Assembly (NCBI GenBank): GCA_002453475.1 | Contig: DKGY01000116.1 | Span: 73,203 to 79,125, forward strand | Origin: Clostridium sp. UBA6758 | GTDB taxonomy: Bacteria > Bacillota > Clostridia > Clostridiales > Clostridiaceae | DNA length: 5,923 bases | Direction of reading: 5' to 3' | Shown here: in pieces, positions 1 through 5,810 of the stretch | Layout of the letters: each line of letters begins with the position of its first letter | Numbering within the stretch: position 1 is the first letter of the stretch | Program-made: the position numbers and the translations under genes | The notes under the pieces: model-generated | Database searches by the model: none | The model's input: the letters and a program-made list of their open reading frames with translations, nothing else | Told to the model about the DNA's origin: nothing

Positions 1-452
1 GACTTAGATCTAAATTGATCTATAATAGCACTTGCCATATTTCCTTTTACATAGTAAGCAGGTAATACTATAAGTTCTACAAAAATCATGGTAGTAACTA
101 AAAACATTAAAATTCCAACGGATTTTTTATTTACTTTAAAATATTTATCTATTTTTATATAGCTTATTCCCATATATAAAAGTACAAAAGGTAAAGCATA
201 GGCACCTATTCCAAGCAATCCTATAAAAATTCTATTAATAAATACTCCCATTGATCCAGCCAAAGAGGTTGGATCCGAAAACATAGCTGATAACAAAGCT
301 AAAAATATTAAAACACCTAAGGTTATCAGTATAATTCCATTAAAATCAAAAATTCTATCTTTTTTAGCTATATTATCTTTTGAACTATTATTTTTAACAG
401 TCTTCTTTTTACTACTGTTTTTCTTTTTTAAAGGTTCTTTTCCTCTAGCCAT
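1..452 (-). CDS. ftsK: FtsK/SpoIIIE family DNA translocase, N-terminal part (runs off the window)
   Basis: These are the first 150 codons of a membrane-anchored DNA pump. Family members use a C-terminal RecA-like ATPase motor to move chromosomal DNA through the division or sporulation septum; the motor lies outside this window. What is visible is a start MARGKEPLKKKN, a lysine/serine/asparagine-rich cytoplasmic tail (about residues 1-35), then three hydrophobic segments at about 39-58, 75-97 and 111-131. This fits the four-helix FtsK/SpoIIIE membrane domain, with the fourth helix still to come. The start is fixed by GGAGGAG at 458-464, 7 nt upstream of ATG when measured from GGAGG. The call rests on this N-terminal architecture plus position directly downstream of tepA, as spoIIIE is in Bacillus subtilis. 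Whether it acts in vegetative division, sporulation or both cannot be told. The gene has its own candidate promoter and is separated from tepA by a terminator. Confidence 0.85.
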   Translation of the reverse strand, partial: MARGKEPLKKKNSSKKKTVKNNSSKDNIAKKDRIFDFNGIILITLGVLIFLALLSAMFSDPTSLAGSMGVFINRIFIGLLGIGAYALPFVLLYMGISYIKIDKYFKVNKKSVGILMFLVTTMIFVELIVLPAYYVKGNMASAIIDQFRSK

Positions 453-516
453 AGTATCTCCTCCAAAACTTTTCCTAAGATTCATGAAAATAATTTCCAT
501 TTATCCATCTCAATAT

Positions 517-546
517 ATTGTACATTGAAATCCACCTACATTTCAA
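517..546 (-). promoter_or_regulatory. Candidate sigma-A promoter for ftsK/spoIIIE
   Basis: On the minus strand, TTGAAA (541-546) is followed after 18 nt by TACAAT (517-522), each one mismatch from the sigma-A consensus. Transcription would start near 510, giving a 5' leader of roughly 58 nt before the ftsK ATG. The promoter lies just past the tepA terminator, as expected for an independent unit. The spacer is one base longer than ideal. Confidence 0.55.
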
Positions 547-554
547 ATTTTTTT

Positions 555-593
555 ATAAATAAAAAGTTGTCAACATACTTTTGCTGACAACTT
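555..593 (-). terminator. Intrinsic terminator after tepA
   Basis: A perfect 9-bp stem (585-593 pairs with 564-572) encloses a 12-nt loop. On the minus strand the second arm ends in CAACTT and runs into a U-rich tail read as TTTATTTAT. It lies 28 nt after the tepA stop codon. The stem is only moderately GC-rich, so termination may be partial. On the plus strand there is no T tract. Confidence 0.7.
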
Positions 594-621
594 AATGCTT
601 AAAAGCTAATATTTTATCTAT

Positions 622-1449
622 TTATTTATTACTATTTTCTTCTGAAATTTCTCCCTGTTCTTTTGTTTCTCCTTGTTTTATTAACTCTTCTAATTTATCT
701 AAAGCTTCTCTAATTCCACCTACTTCATCAATAAGTCCACATTCTACGGCTTGGTCGCCTATCAATATAGTTCCTATATCATTTAGTAACTCATCAGTTT
801 GACTCATAAGATTTCTAAATTCATCTGAATTAATTTGAGAAGTCCTAACTACAAATTCAACTATTCGCTCCTGCATCTTTCTAAAGTATTCAAATGTTTG
901 AGGCACTCCTATAACAAATCCATTCATTCTTACAGGATGAACTATCATTGTAGCTGAAGGAGTTATAAATGAATAATCTGATGCAGTAGCTAACGGAACT
1001 CCGATAGAATGTCCTCCACCTATTACTATGGATACTGTAGGCTTACTAAGACTAGTTATCATTTCTGCAATAGCTAATCCTGCTTCCACATCGCCTCCTG
1101 CCGTGTTTAATACTATAAGTATACCTTTTACATTATCATCTCTTTCAATAGCTATTAACTGGGGAATGATTAATTCATATTTAGTAGACTTAGTCTGGTT
1201 ACCAGAAATATTATGACCTTCAACTTGACCTACTATAGGTATAACTTGAATCCTGTCATCAGCCTTAGCTACAGACATGACCCCTACTTCTTTAAGATTT
1301 GCAACTTCCTTACTTAGTCCTCTAGAGTTATCCTCTTCATTTTGTTCATCTTCATTTTCTTCATTTATTATAACTTTACTTTTATTATTCTTTTTGTGTT
1401 TAGTATCTTTGTCTTCCTTATATTTTTTATTCTTCTCTTCATTATCCAT
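622..1449 (-). CDS. tepA: TepA-like ClpP-fold serine protease (translocation-enhancing protein family)
   Basis: This 275-residue protein belongs to the ClpP/crotonase-fold serine peptidases, closest to TepA (YmfB) of Bacillus subtilis, which has been linked to protein export. After a lysine/glutamate/asparagine-rich tail (about 1-48) the ClpP-like core covers about 66-255. NTAGGD (115-120) matches the oxyanion-hole region (NSPGG in ClpP), Ser148 in GGGHSIG fits the nucleophile, His171 in IVHPVR the catalytic histidine, and Asp224 (or a nearby Asp) the acid. GDQAVECGLIDEVGG at 231-245 matches the ClpP C-terminal signature. There is no signal peptide or membrane helix, so it should be cytoplasmic. 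The start is ATG at 1449, 9 nt after GGAGG; an in-frame ATG at 1485 would add 12 residues but has no ribosome binding site. Its ribosome binding site is inside a strong hairpin behind dapG. The next gene downstream is ftsK, matching the B. subtilis order tepA-spoIIIE. Substrates are unknown. Confidence 0.88.
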   Translation of the reverse strand: MDNEEKNKKYKEDKDTKHKKNNKSKVIINEENEDEQNEEDNSRGLSKEVANLKEVGVMSVAKADDRIQVIPIVGQVEGHNISGNQTKSTKYELIIPQLIAIERDDNVKGILIVLNTAGGDVEAGLAIAEMITSLSKPTVSIVIGGGHSIGVPLATASDYSFITPSATMIVHPVRMNGFVIGVPQTFEYFRKMQERIVEFVVRTSQINSDEFRNLMSQTDELLNDIGTILIGDQAVECGLIDEVGGIREALDKLEELIKQGETKEQGEISEENSNK

Positions 1450-1453
1450 GGAA

Positions 1454-1497
1454 AAACACCTCCTAATGTTTCTTATTCTGTGCATTAAGAGGTGTTT
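1454..1497 (-). promoter_or_regulatory. 15-bp hairpin between dapG and tepA that contains the tepA ribosome binding site
   Basis: On the minus strand AAACACCTCTTAATG (1483-1497) pairs over its whole length with CATTAGGAGGTGTTT (1454-1468), with one G-U pair and a 14-nt loop. The stem starts 5 nt after the dapG stop codon. The second arm holds AGGAGGTG (1457-1464), the tepA ribosome binding site, and is followed by TT and then CCATG. The structure can therefore act as a mask on tepA translation, as a terminator (its 3' arm ends in TTT and runs on into TT), or both. The tail is short for a terminator because CC and the tepA start codon follow at once. The pairing is read directly from the sequence; the function is inferred. 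Confidence 0.7.
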
Positions 1498-1502
1498 ATA
1501 TA

Positions 1503-2690
1503 CTATCCTAATTTAAATTCATTATGAAGTAAATTTATAGCATCTTTAACTTTACTACTTTCTACAAGACACCAAATAGTTGTATGAGAATCAGCTGTTT
1601 GAAGAATATCTACATTACCTTCTTCTAAAGCTTTTAGAATTCTAGACATAACTCCAGGTATTCCTCTCATTTTTGAACCTATTATAGATATTTTGCTACA
1701 ATTTTCTGTGTACTGATAAGTAATTTCAAAGTTAGCTGCTATATTTTTGAACTTTTCTAAGTCTGCATCACTTATAGTGAATATTTTATCTTTAATGAAT
1801 ACGCTTATCAAATCAATACTTATTCCTTCTTTAGCTAAAATATGGAATATATTGTTGCAGTGTTCCTTTGACCCACCATTAACTCTTATTTGAACTCTAT
1901 TACTCATATGAGTAATTCCAGTGATAATTCTTTCATTATCCTCCCCATAGGAAGAAATAGTTGTTCCTGCACAATTGCTAAGAGTATTTTTTATTACTAA
2001 TGGAATATTATATTTTCTAGATATTTCAACTGCTCTAGGATGTATTACTTTAGCCCCTTGATCAGCAAATTGGAATACTTCGTCATAGCTTATACTCTCT
2101 ATTAATGAGGCCTTAGAAACTATTCTTGGATCTGCTGTCATTATACCATCAACATCTGTATATATTTGAACTTCCTTTGCCTTTAATGCTGCTCCTAAAA
2201 TTGCTGCTGTAACGTCACTTCCGCCTCTTCCTATGGTAGTAATGCTACCTTCTTCACTTATACCTTGGAAACCTGCTACTACTGGTATTTTACCATCTTC
2301 TAATACCTTTAGTACACTCCTTGGATCAACATTTAAAATGGAGGCATTATTGAAGTTATCATCAGTCTTTATACCTGCTTCTCCCCCCATAAGTGGAACT
2401 GCCTCTATGCCTTCTCTTAATAAATCATTACACATTACTACTGTACTTAAAGTTTCTCCACAAGACAAAAGTAAATCTAAGCCCCTTGGATTATTTATCT
2501 TAAATTCTTCACTAACTAAAGATAGTAATGTATCTGTTGCATAAGGAGAACCTTTTCTGCCCATAGCTGATACTACTACTACAGGTTTATATCTATCCTT
2601 TATAGCATTTTTAATCTTTTTTGCAACTAATCTTCTATTATCTTCACTAGATACTGATGTACCACCAAATTTCTGAACAACTATATCCAT
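1503..2690 (-). CDS. dapG: Aspartokinase, DapG type (aspartate kinase I)
   Basis: The enzyme phosphorylates L-aspartate with ATP to aspartyl-4-phosphate, the first step toward diaminopimelate (cell wall), lysine, dipicolinate, threonine and methionine. The 395-residue product has the kinase signature KFGGTSVSS (7-15), the amino-acid-kinase core to about 245 with SCGET (77-81), TTIGRGGSDVTA (151-162) and YTDVDGIMTADPR (177-189), and two C-terminal ACT domains (about 265-330 and 334-392). SAMGRKGSPYATDTLL (41-56) and ADSHTTIW (366-373) are typical of the DapG type, which in Bacillus subtilis is inhibited by meso-diaminopimelate; that control is inferred here. The start at 2690 is chosen because GGAGGT (2695-2700) lies 4 nt upstream. 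An in-frame ATG at 2702 would overlap this site and has none of its own. It lies 13 nt behind ymxH, so the two are co-transcribed. No lysine riboswitch is visible upstream. Confidence 0.95.
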   Translation of the reverse strand: MDIVVQKFGGTSVSSEDNRRLVAKKIKNAIKDRYKPVVVVSAMGRKGSPYATDTLLSLVSEEFKINNPRGLDLLLSCGETLSTVVMCNDLLREGIEAVPLMGGEAGIKTDDNFNNASILNVDPRSVLKVLEDGKIPVVAGFQGISEEGSITTIGRGGSDVTAAILGAALKAKEVQIYTDVDGIMTADPRIVSKASLIESISYDEVFQFADQGAKVIHPRAVEISRKYNIPLVIKNTLSNCAGTTISSYGEDNERIITGITHMSNRVQIRVNGGSKEHCNNIFHILAKEGISIDLISVFIKDKIFTISDADLEKFKNIAANFEITYQYTENCSKISIIGSKMRGIPGVMSRILKALEEGNVDILQTADSHTTIWCLVESSKVKDAINLLHNEFKLG

Positions 2691-2703
2691 ACTTACCTCC
2701 ATG

Positions 2704-2979
2704 TTATATATGGGATTTTCTTAGTGTTTCCCCATCAACATCGATGATTATAGTTTTAGAACCTATCTTCTTTACGTAATCCCATGAAACTTCCAGCATT
2801 TCATTATTTCTAAAAAACATCTTACTAGACTTTCCATCTCCAAGTAATAGTAGCTTTAGTTCTCCATTCTCATTTATAACTATATCATTATTGCCTAGGA
2901 CACTATACTTATCTCCATCATTAATATTTATAATTTCATATCGTTCCATCTCACTTAAATATCTATATTTTTCTTCCAT
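2704..2979 (-). CDS. ymxH: YlmC/YmxH family PRC-barrel protein, sporulation-associated
   Basis: This is a 91-residue protein with a single PRC-barrel-like domain. Visible family features are LSEMERYEIININDGDKYSVLG (an opening beta-rich stretch with the conserved DG), then DIVINENGELKLLLL, and a late VSWDYVKKIGSKTIIID that matches the conserved W-D/E-x-hydrophobic-KKIG block of YlmC/YmxH proteins. There is no signal peptide or membrane helix. The biochemical role of the family is not established; it is widespread in endospore formers, and ymxH sits in the same rpsO-to-dapG neighbourhood in Bacillus subtilis. The start is set at ATG 2979, 6 nt after GGGGTGA (2986-2992). The GTG at 2982 would add one residue but lies only 3 nt from that site. 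The stop is 13 nt before the dapG start, which indicates one transcript. The symbol is by family and context. Confidence 0.82.
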   Translation of the reverse strand: MEEKYRYLSEMERYEIININDGDKYSVLGNNDIVINENGELKLLLLGDGKSSKMFFRNNEMLEVSWDYVKKIGSKTIIIDVDGETLRKSHI

Positions 2980-2992
2980 CACATATCACCCC

Positions 2993-3171
2993 ATACATAA
3001 TTTTATAAATTACTATGATTAATATGTTTTCTATTATATATTTATGAGTAAATTAACGAAACTTAATACAATTATATTATACTTTATGAAATTATACACT
3101 AGTATGTTCTTATGTTTTACAGTAAAAATATTTCTATGTAGAGGAATTATTACCATAATAAACACCAATAT
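2993..3171 (-). promoter_or_regulatory. AT-rich gap expected to hold the ymxH-dapG promoter
   Basis: No ORF or structured RNA is evident between the pnp terminator and the ymxH ribosome binding site. On the minus strand several perfect -10 words TATAAT occur, the clearest at 3091-3096 and another near 3035-3040, but none has a good TTGACA-like box at 16-18 nt. The 3091 copy overlaps a small dyad ATAC-TAGT-GTAT. I also find no convincing sigma-E, -F, -G or -K pair. A promoter is needed here because a strong terminator follows pnp, but I cannot place it with certainty. Confidence 0.3.
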
Positions 3172-3206
3172 AAAAAAAATAAAAAGGCATTTTACCTTTT
3201 TATTTT
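3172..3206 (-). terminator. Intrinsic terminator after pnp
   Basis: On the minus strand AAAATAAAAAGG (3195-3206) pairs perfectly with CCTTTTTATTTT (3176-3187) around a 7-nt loop, and the second arm continues into four more Ts for a run of eight. It starts 9 nt after the pnp stop codon. The stem is A/U-dominated with two G-C pairs next to the loop. Confidence 0.8.
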
Positions 3207-3215
3207 AACTTCTAT

Positions 3216-5324
3216 CTACTCTTCAGTTTTAGACTCTTCACTATCTTTTAACGCATCTTTTCTAGAAAGATTTACTCTTCCTTGAGAATCGATTTCTGTT
3301 ACTTTTACAAGTATTTCATCCCCAATAGCTACGATATCTTCTACTTTGTTTACTCTTTCGTTAGCTAATTTAGATATGTGTACTAAGCCTTCTTTACCTG
3401 GAAGTACTTCTACAAAAGCACCAAAAGCCATAATCTTAGTAACTTTACCTAAGTATATTTCGCCAACTTCAACTTCCTTAGTGATTTCTTTTATAATTCT
3501 TAATGCTTCATTAGCACTTTCACTATCAGTAGACATTATAACTATCTTACCATCATCATTAGTATCTATCTTAACCCCTGTATCTGCTATTATTTTCTTA
3601 ATAGTTTTTCCACCAGGTCCTATAATATCTCTAATTTTGTCTGGTTTTATGTTTATAGTGTACATTCTTGGAGCATATTGAGATAACTCAGCTCTTGGCT
3701 CAGTTATGCATTCATTTATTTTATCTAAGATGAATAATCTAGCTGTTCTAGCATCTTCTATAGCTGTTCTTATGCAATACTTAGATAATCCTTTTATTTT
3801 TGTATCAACTTGAATTGAAGTTATTCCTTTTTCTGTACCAGCTACTTTAAAGTCCATATCTCCAAAGAAGTCTTCGATTCCTTGAATATCTGTAATTACA
3901 GCTTCTTCACTTAAATCTTCGCTAGTTATAAGTCCCATGGCAATTCCTGCTGCTGGTCTCTTTATTGGAACTCCGGCATCAAGTAATGCTAATGTACTTC
4001 CACATACACTTGCCTGAGATGTAGATCCATTAGAACTTAAAACTTCTGAAACAAGTCTTATAGCATATGGGAATTCTTCTATAGAAGGAATTAGTGGTTC
4101 TAATGCTCTTTCAGCTAAAGCACCGTGTCCTATTTCTCTTCTTCCTGGTCCTCTAAGTGGTTTTACTTCTCCAACACTGTATGCTGGGAAATTGTAGTGA
4201 TGCATATATCTCTTGAAGTCTTCTTCTCCAATACCATCTATGATTTGAACATCACCTAGAGCTCCTAATGTAGCTACAGTCATTACTTGAGTTAATCCTC
4301 TTGTAAATAATCCTGTACCATGAGTTCTTGGAAGGAGTCCAGTTTCACAAGCTATAGATCTAATTTGATTAAATCCTCTTCCATCAGGTCTTCTCTTATC
4401 TCTAAGTAACATGTTTCTTACAATTTCCTTTTGAATATTGTAAACAACTTCTCCTATGTCACTTCCGCCCTCTGGATACTTTTCAGAAAACTCTTCATTT
4501 ATTTTAGCCTTAATTTCACTTACTTTAAGATTTCTTTCATCCTTATCAGTGATATACATAGCTTCTTTTAACATATCAAAAGCAAAGTTTTTTACTTCAC
4601 TTTGAATTTCTGCATCCACCTTGTATAGTACTGGCTCAGGTTTAACTTTTCCAAATTTAGCTCTAGCCTCTTCTTGGAATGCTATGATAGATTGACATTC
4701 ATTAAATCCAAAGTCTATAGCTTCAATCATAGTTTCTTCTGGAATTTCATCTCCACCAGCTTCTATCATCATAACTCTTTCTTTAGTAGCACATACAGTT
4801 AATTGCATTGAACTTAATTCTCTTTCTTTGGATGTAGGGTTAACTACAAACTTTCCATCGATTAATCCAATTGATACTGTAGCTACAGCGTCAGTAAATG
4901 GTATGCTTGATAAAAGTAATGCTATTGAAGCAGCATTCATAGCTAATATTTCTGGAGAATTATCTTGATCAACAGATAATACTGTACAAACCACTTGAAC
5001 ATCATTTCTATATCCTTTTGGGAATAGAGGTCTTATAGGTCTATCTATAGCTCTACAATTTAGTATAGCTTTTTCTGACGGTCTTCCCTCTCTCTTTAAA
5101 AATCCTCCTGGAATTTTACCTACTGCATATAGTCTTTCTTCATATTCTACACTTAGTGGGAAAAAGTCTATTCCTTGTCTTGGTTCTTCAGATGCATTTA
5201 CATTTACAAGGATTACAGTCTCTCCATAACTAATAAACATAGCACAATCAGATAACATTCCAATTTTGCCGATTTCTATCTTCATTTCTCTTCCTGCTAC
5301 AGAAGTACTTAACGTATTTGTCAT
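3216..5324 (-). CDS. pnp: Polyribonucleotide nucleotidyltransferase (polynucleotide phosphorylase)
   Basis: PNPase degrades RNA 3' to 5' with phosphate, releasing nucleoside diphosphates; it works as a ring-shaped trimer in the cytoplasm, in mRNA decay and RNA quality control. The 702-residue length is normal. Domains in order: first RNase PH core (about 10-145), helical linker (about 240-310), second RNase PH core (about 315-545), KH domain (about 555-615, with [10 protein letters not shown] at 569-578) and S1 domain (about 620-690, with [15 protein letters not shown] and GLVHISKL). The phosphate-binding stretch [13 protein letters not shown] (430-442) and the metal-binding pair Asp485 and Asp491 in [13 protein letters not shown] are intact, as is [15 protein letters not shown] (394-408), so the enzyme should be active. 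GGAGGAG lies 7 nt before the ATG, measured from GGAGG. It follows rpsO, the standard bacterial order, with 109 nt and a terminator between them, and has its own terminator. Confidence 0.98.
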   Translation of the reverse strand: MTNTLSTSVAGREMKIEIGKIGMLSDCAMFISYGETVILVNVNASEEPRQGIDFFPLSVEYEERLYAVGKIPGGFLKREGRPSEKAILNCRAIDRPIRPLFPKGYRNDVQVVCTVLSVDQDNSPEILAMNAASIALLLSSIPFTDAVATVSIGLIDGKFVVNPTSKERELSSMQLTVCATKERVMMIEAGGDEIPEETMIEAIDFGFNECQSIIAFQEEARAKFGKVKPEPVLYKVDAEIQSEVKNFAFDMLKEAMYITDKDERNLKVSEIKAKINEEFSEKYPEGGSDIGEVVYNIQKEIVRNMLLRDKRRPDGRGFNQIRSIACETGLLPRTHGTGLFTRGLTQVMTVATLGALGDVQIIDGIGEEDFKRYMHHYNFPAYSVGEVKPLRGPGRREIGHGALAERALEPLIPSIEEFPYAIRLVSEVLSSNGSTSQASVCGSTLALLDAGVPIKRPAAGIAMGLITSEDLSEEAVITDIQGIEDFFGDMDFKVAGTEKGITSIQVDTKIKGLSKYCIRTAIEDARTARLFILDKINECITEPRAELSQYAPRMYTINIKPDKIRDIIGPGGKTIKKIIADTGVKIDTNDDGKIVIMSTDSESANEALRIIKEITKEVEVGEIYLGKVTKIMAFGAFVEVLPGKEGLVHISKLANERVNKVEDIVAIGDEILVKVTEIDSQGRVNLSRKDALKDSEESKTEE

Positions 5325-5403
5325 TTAATCTCCTCCTTTCGGTTATTAAAAAAATATATATATAGATATATACTTATTATTATCTTTTTTTTGCTATTTA
5401 ATT
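5325..5403 (-). promoter_or_regulatory. AU-only spacer/leader before pnp
   Basis: Between the rpsO terminator and the pnp start the minus strand has a run of eight A (5385-5392), an alternating TA stretch, a run of seven T (5348-5354) and then the pnp ribosome binding site (GGAGGAG). The A and T runs can pair and enclose smaller TA stems. A weak promoter is possible (GATAAT at 5379-5384 with a poor TTTTAA box 17 nt upstream), so pnp may be served by read-through from rpsO, by this promoter, or by both. Confidence 0.35.
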
Positions 5404-5440
5404 AAAATAATAGAGCGGCTTTGCCGCTCTTAATTATTTT
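5404..5440 (-). terminator. Intrinsic terminator/attenuator between rpsO and pnp
   Basis: On the minus strand AGAGCGGC (5423-5430) pairs with GCCGCTCT (5412-5419) around a 3-nt loop. After a 2-nt bulge (5431-5432) another eight A/T pairs join 5433-5440 to 5404-5411. The second arm is AT-rich (ATTATTTT) and continues with AATT. The outer stem overlaps the rpsO stop codon. This is the most GC-rich element of the window. It probably trims rpsO transcripts while letting some polymerases on into pnp. Confidence 0.8.
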
Positions 5441-5697
5441 CTAATTCCTAATTTAGCAATTATAACACGGTATCTTTCGATATCTTGCTTCTTTAAGTAG
5501 CTTAAAAGTCCTTTTCTTTGTCCAACCATCATTAAAAGACCTCTTCTTGAGTGGTGGTCTTTTTTGTGAACTTTTAAATGCTCAGTTAATTCCTTAATTC
5601 TTTCTGTTAATAATGCTATTTGTACTTCTGGAGAACCAGTATCTCCTTCTGTTCTTGCAAATTGTTGCATTATTTCTTGTTTTCTTGCCTTTTCCAT
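5434..5697 (-). CDS. rpsO: 30S ribosomal protein S15
   Basis: S15 is an early-assembling small-subunit protein that binds the three-way junction of helices 20-22 of 16S rRNA and helps build the platform. The 87-residue product carries the hallmark stretches [18 protein letters not shown] (17-34), [16 protein letters not shown] (40-55), [12 protein letters not shown] (57-68) and the end [13 protein letters not shown]. Thr20/Gly21 and the DHHS patch (47-50) are the known rRNA contacts. The start is ATG 5697, 10 nt after GGAGG (5708-5712), giving the standard length. An in-frame ATG at 5751 would add 18 residues unlike any S15 and has no ribosome binding site; it belongs to the leader. It is transcribed from a strong promoter just upstream and is followed by a terminator and pnp. 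Confidence 0.98.
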   Translation of the reverse strand: MEKARKQEIMQQFARTEGDTGSPEVQIALLTERIKELTEHLKVHKKDHHSRRGLLMMVGQRKGLLSYLKKQDIERYRVIIAKLGIRK

Positions 5698-5776
5698 ATT
5701 GTATGCACCTCCAATAGTTAAATCGCCATATGCCATGTACCCCGTTGGCATTCAGAATACATAGCATAAGGTTCAT
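5698..5776 (-). promoter_or_regulatory. Structured rpsO leader, candidate S15 autoregulatory RNA
   Basis: The predicted leader of about 77-79 nt can form a stem ATGCCA/TGGCAT (5746-5751 with 5730-5735) with the loop ACGGGGTACA. A second pairing, TATGTAT (5757-5763) with GTGCATA (5702-5708), would cover the 3' end of the ribosome binding site and close around that stem. A third, ACCTT (5768-5772) with the loop bases GGGGT (5739-5743), would make a pseudoknot. S15 represses its own mRNA through leader structures in several bacteria; that this leader does so is inferred from position and pairing potential. Confidence 0.45.
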
Positions 5777-5781
5777 ATGAA

Positions 5782-5810
5782 ATTATATCAAACTAAATTT
5801 ATTTTGTAAA
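5782..5810 (-). promoter_or_regulatory. Strong sigma-A promoter of rpsO
   Basis: On the minus strand TTTACA (5805-5810), a 17-nt spacer and a perfect TATAAT (5782-5787) are present, with TG one base upstream of the -10 (extended -10, TGATATAAT). Transcription should start around 5773-5776. The spacing and both boxes are near ideal, as expected for a ribosomal protein gene. Confidence 0.85.

Noticed and set aside
545..573. Perfect TTGACA (568-573, minus strand) as a -35 box for ftsK
   Set aside because: It is part of the tepA terminator stem, and the six bases 17 nt downstream read AAATTT, not a -10 box. The TTGAAA/TACAAT pair nearer the gene is better.
1028..1216. Plus-strand ORFs opposite tepA (1028-1216 and 1277-1516)
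   Set aside because: They lie antisense to a gene with clear protease motifs, have no ribosome binding site of note and translate to low-complexity L/S-rich sequence typical of a reverse-strand shadow.
1450..1485. Longer tepA start at ATG 1485
   Set aside because: It lies in the hairpin without a ribosome binding site, whereas ATG 1449 has AGGAGGTG at good spacing.
2233..2544. Plus-strand ORF opposite dapG
   Set aside because: It is antisense to conserved aspartokinase sequence, and its product has no recognisable domain.
2691..2702. Longer dapG start at ATG 2702
   Set aside because: The GGAGGT that would serve the inner ATG overlaps this codon, nothing resembling a ribosome binding site precedes it, and family members begin close to the KFGGTS motif.
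2980..3171. Lysine riboswitch or T-box upstream of ymxH-dapG
   Set aside because: The gap is long enough to check, but it is almost pure A/T and has none of the conserved G-rich blocks or terminator of either element.
3346..3681. Plus-strand ORF opposite the KH/S1 part of pnp
   Set aside because: It is a hydrophobic-looking shadow of a strongly conserved coding region.
5594..5776. Minus-strand ORF overlapping the rpsO leader and 5' end in another frame
   Set aside because: It overlaps S15 out of frame, has no ribosome binding site and reads as random basic sequence.
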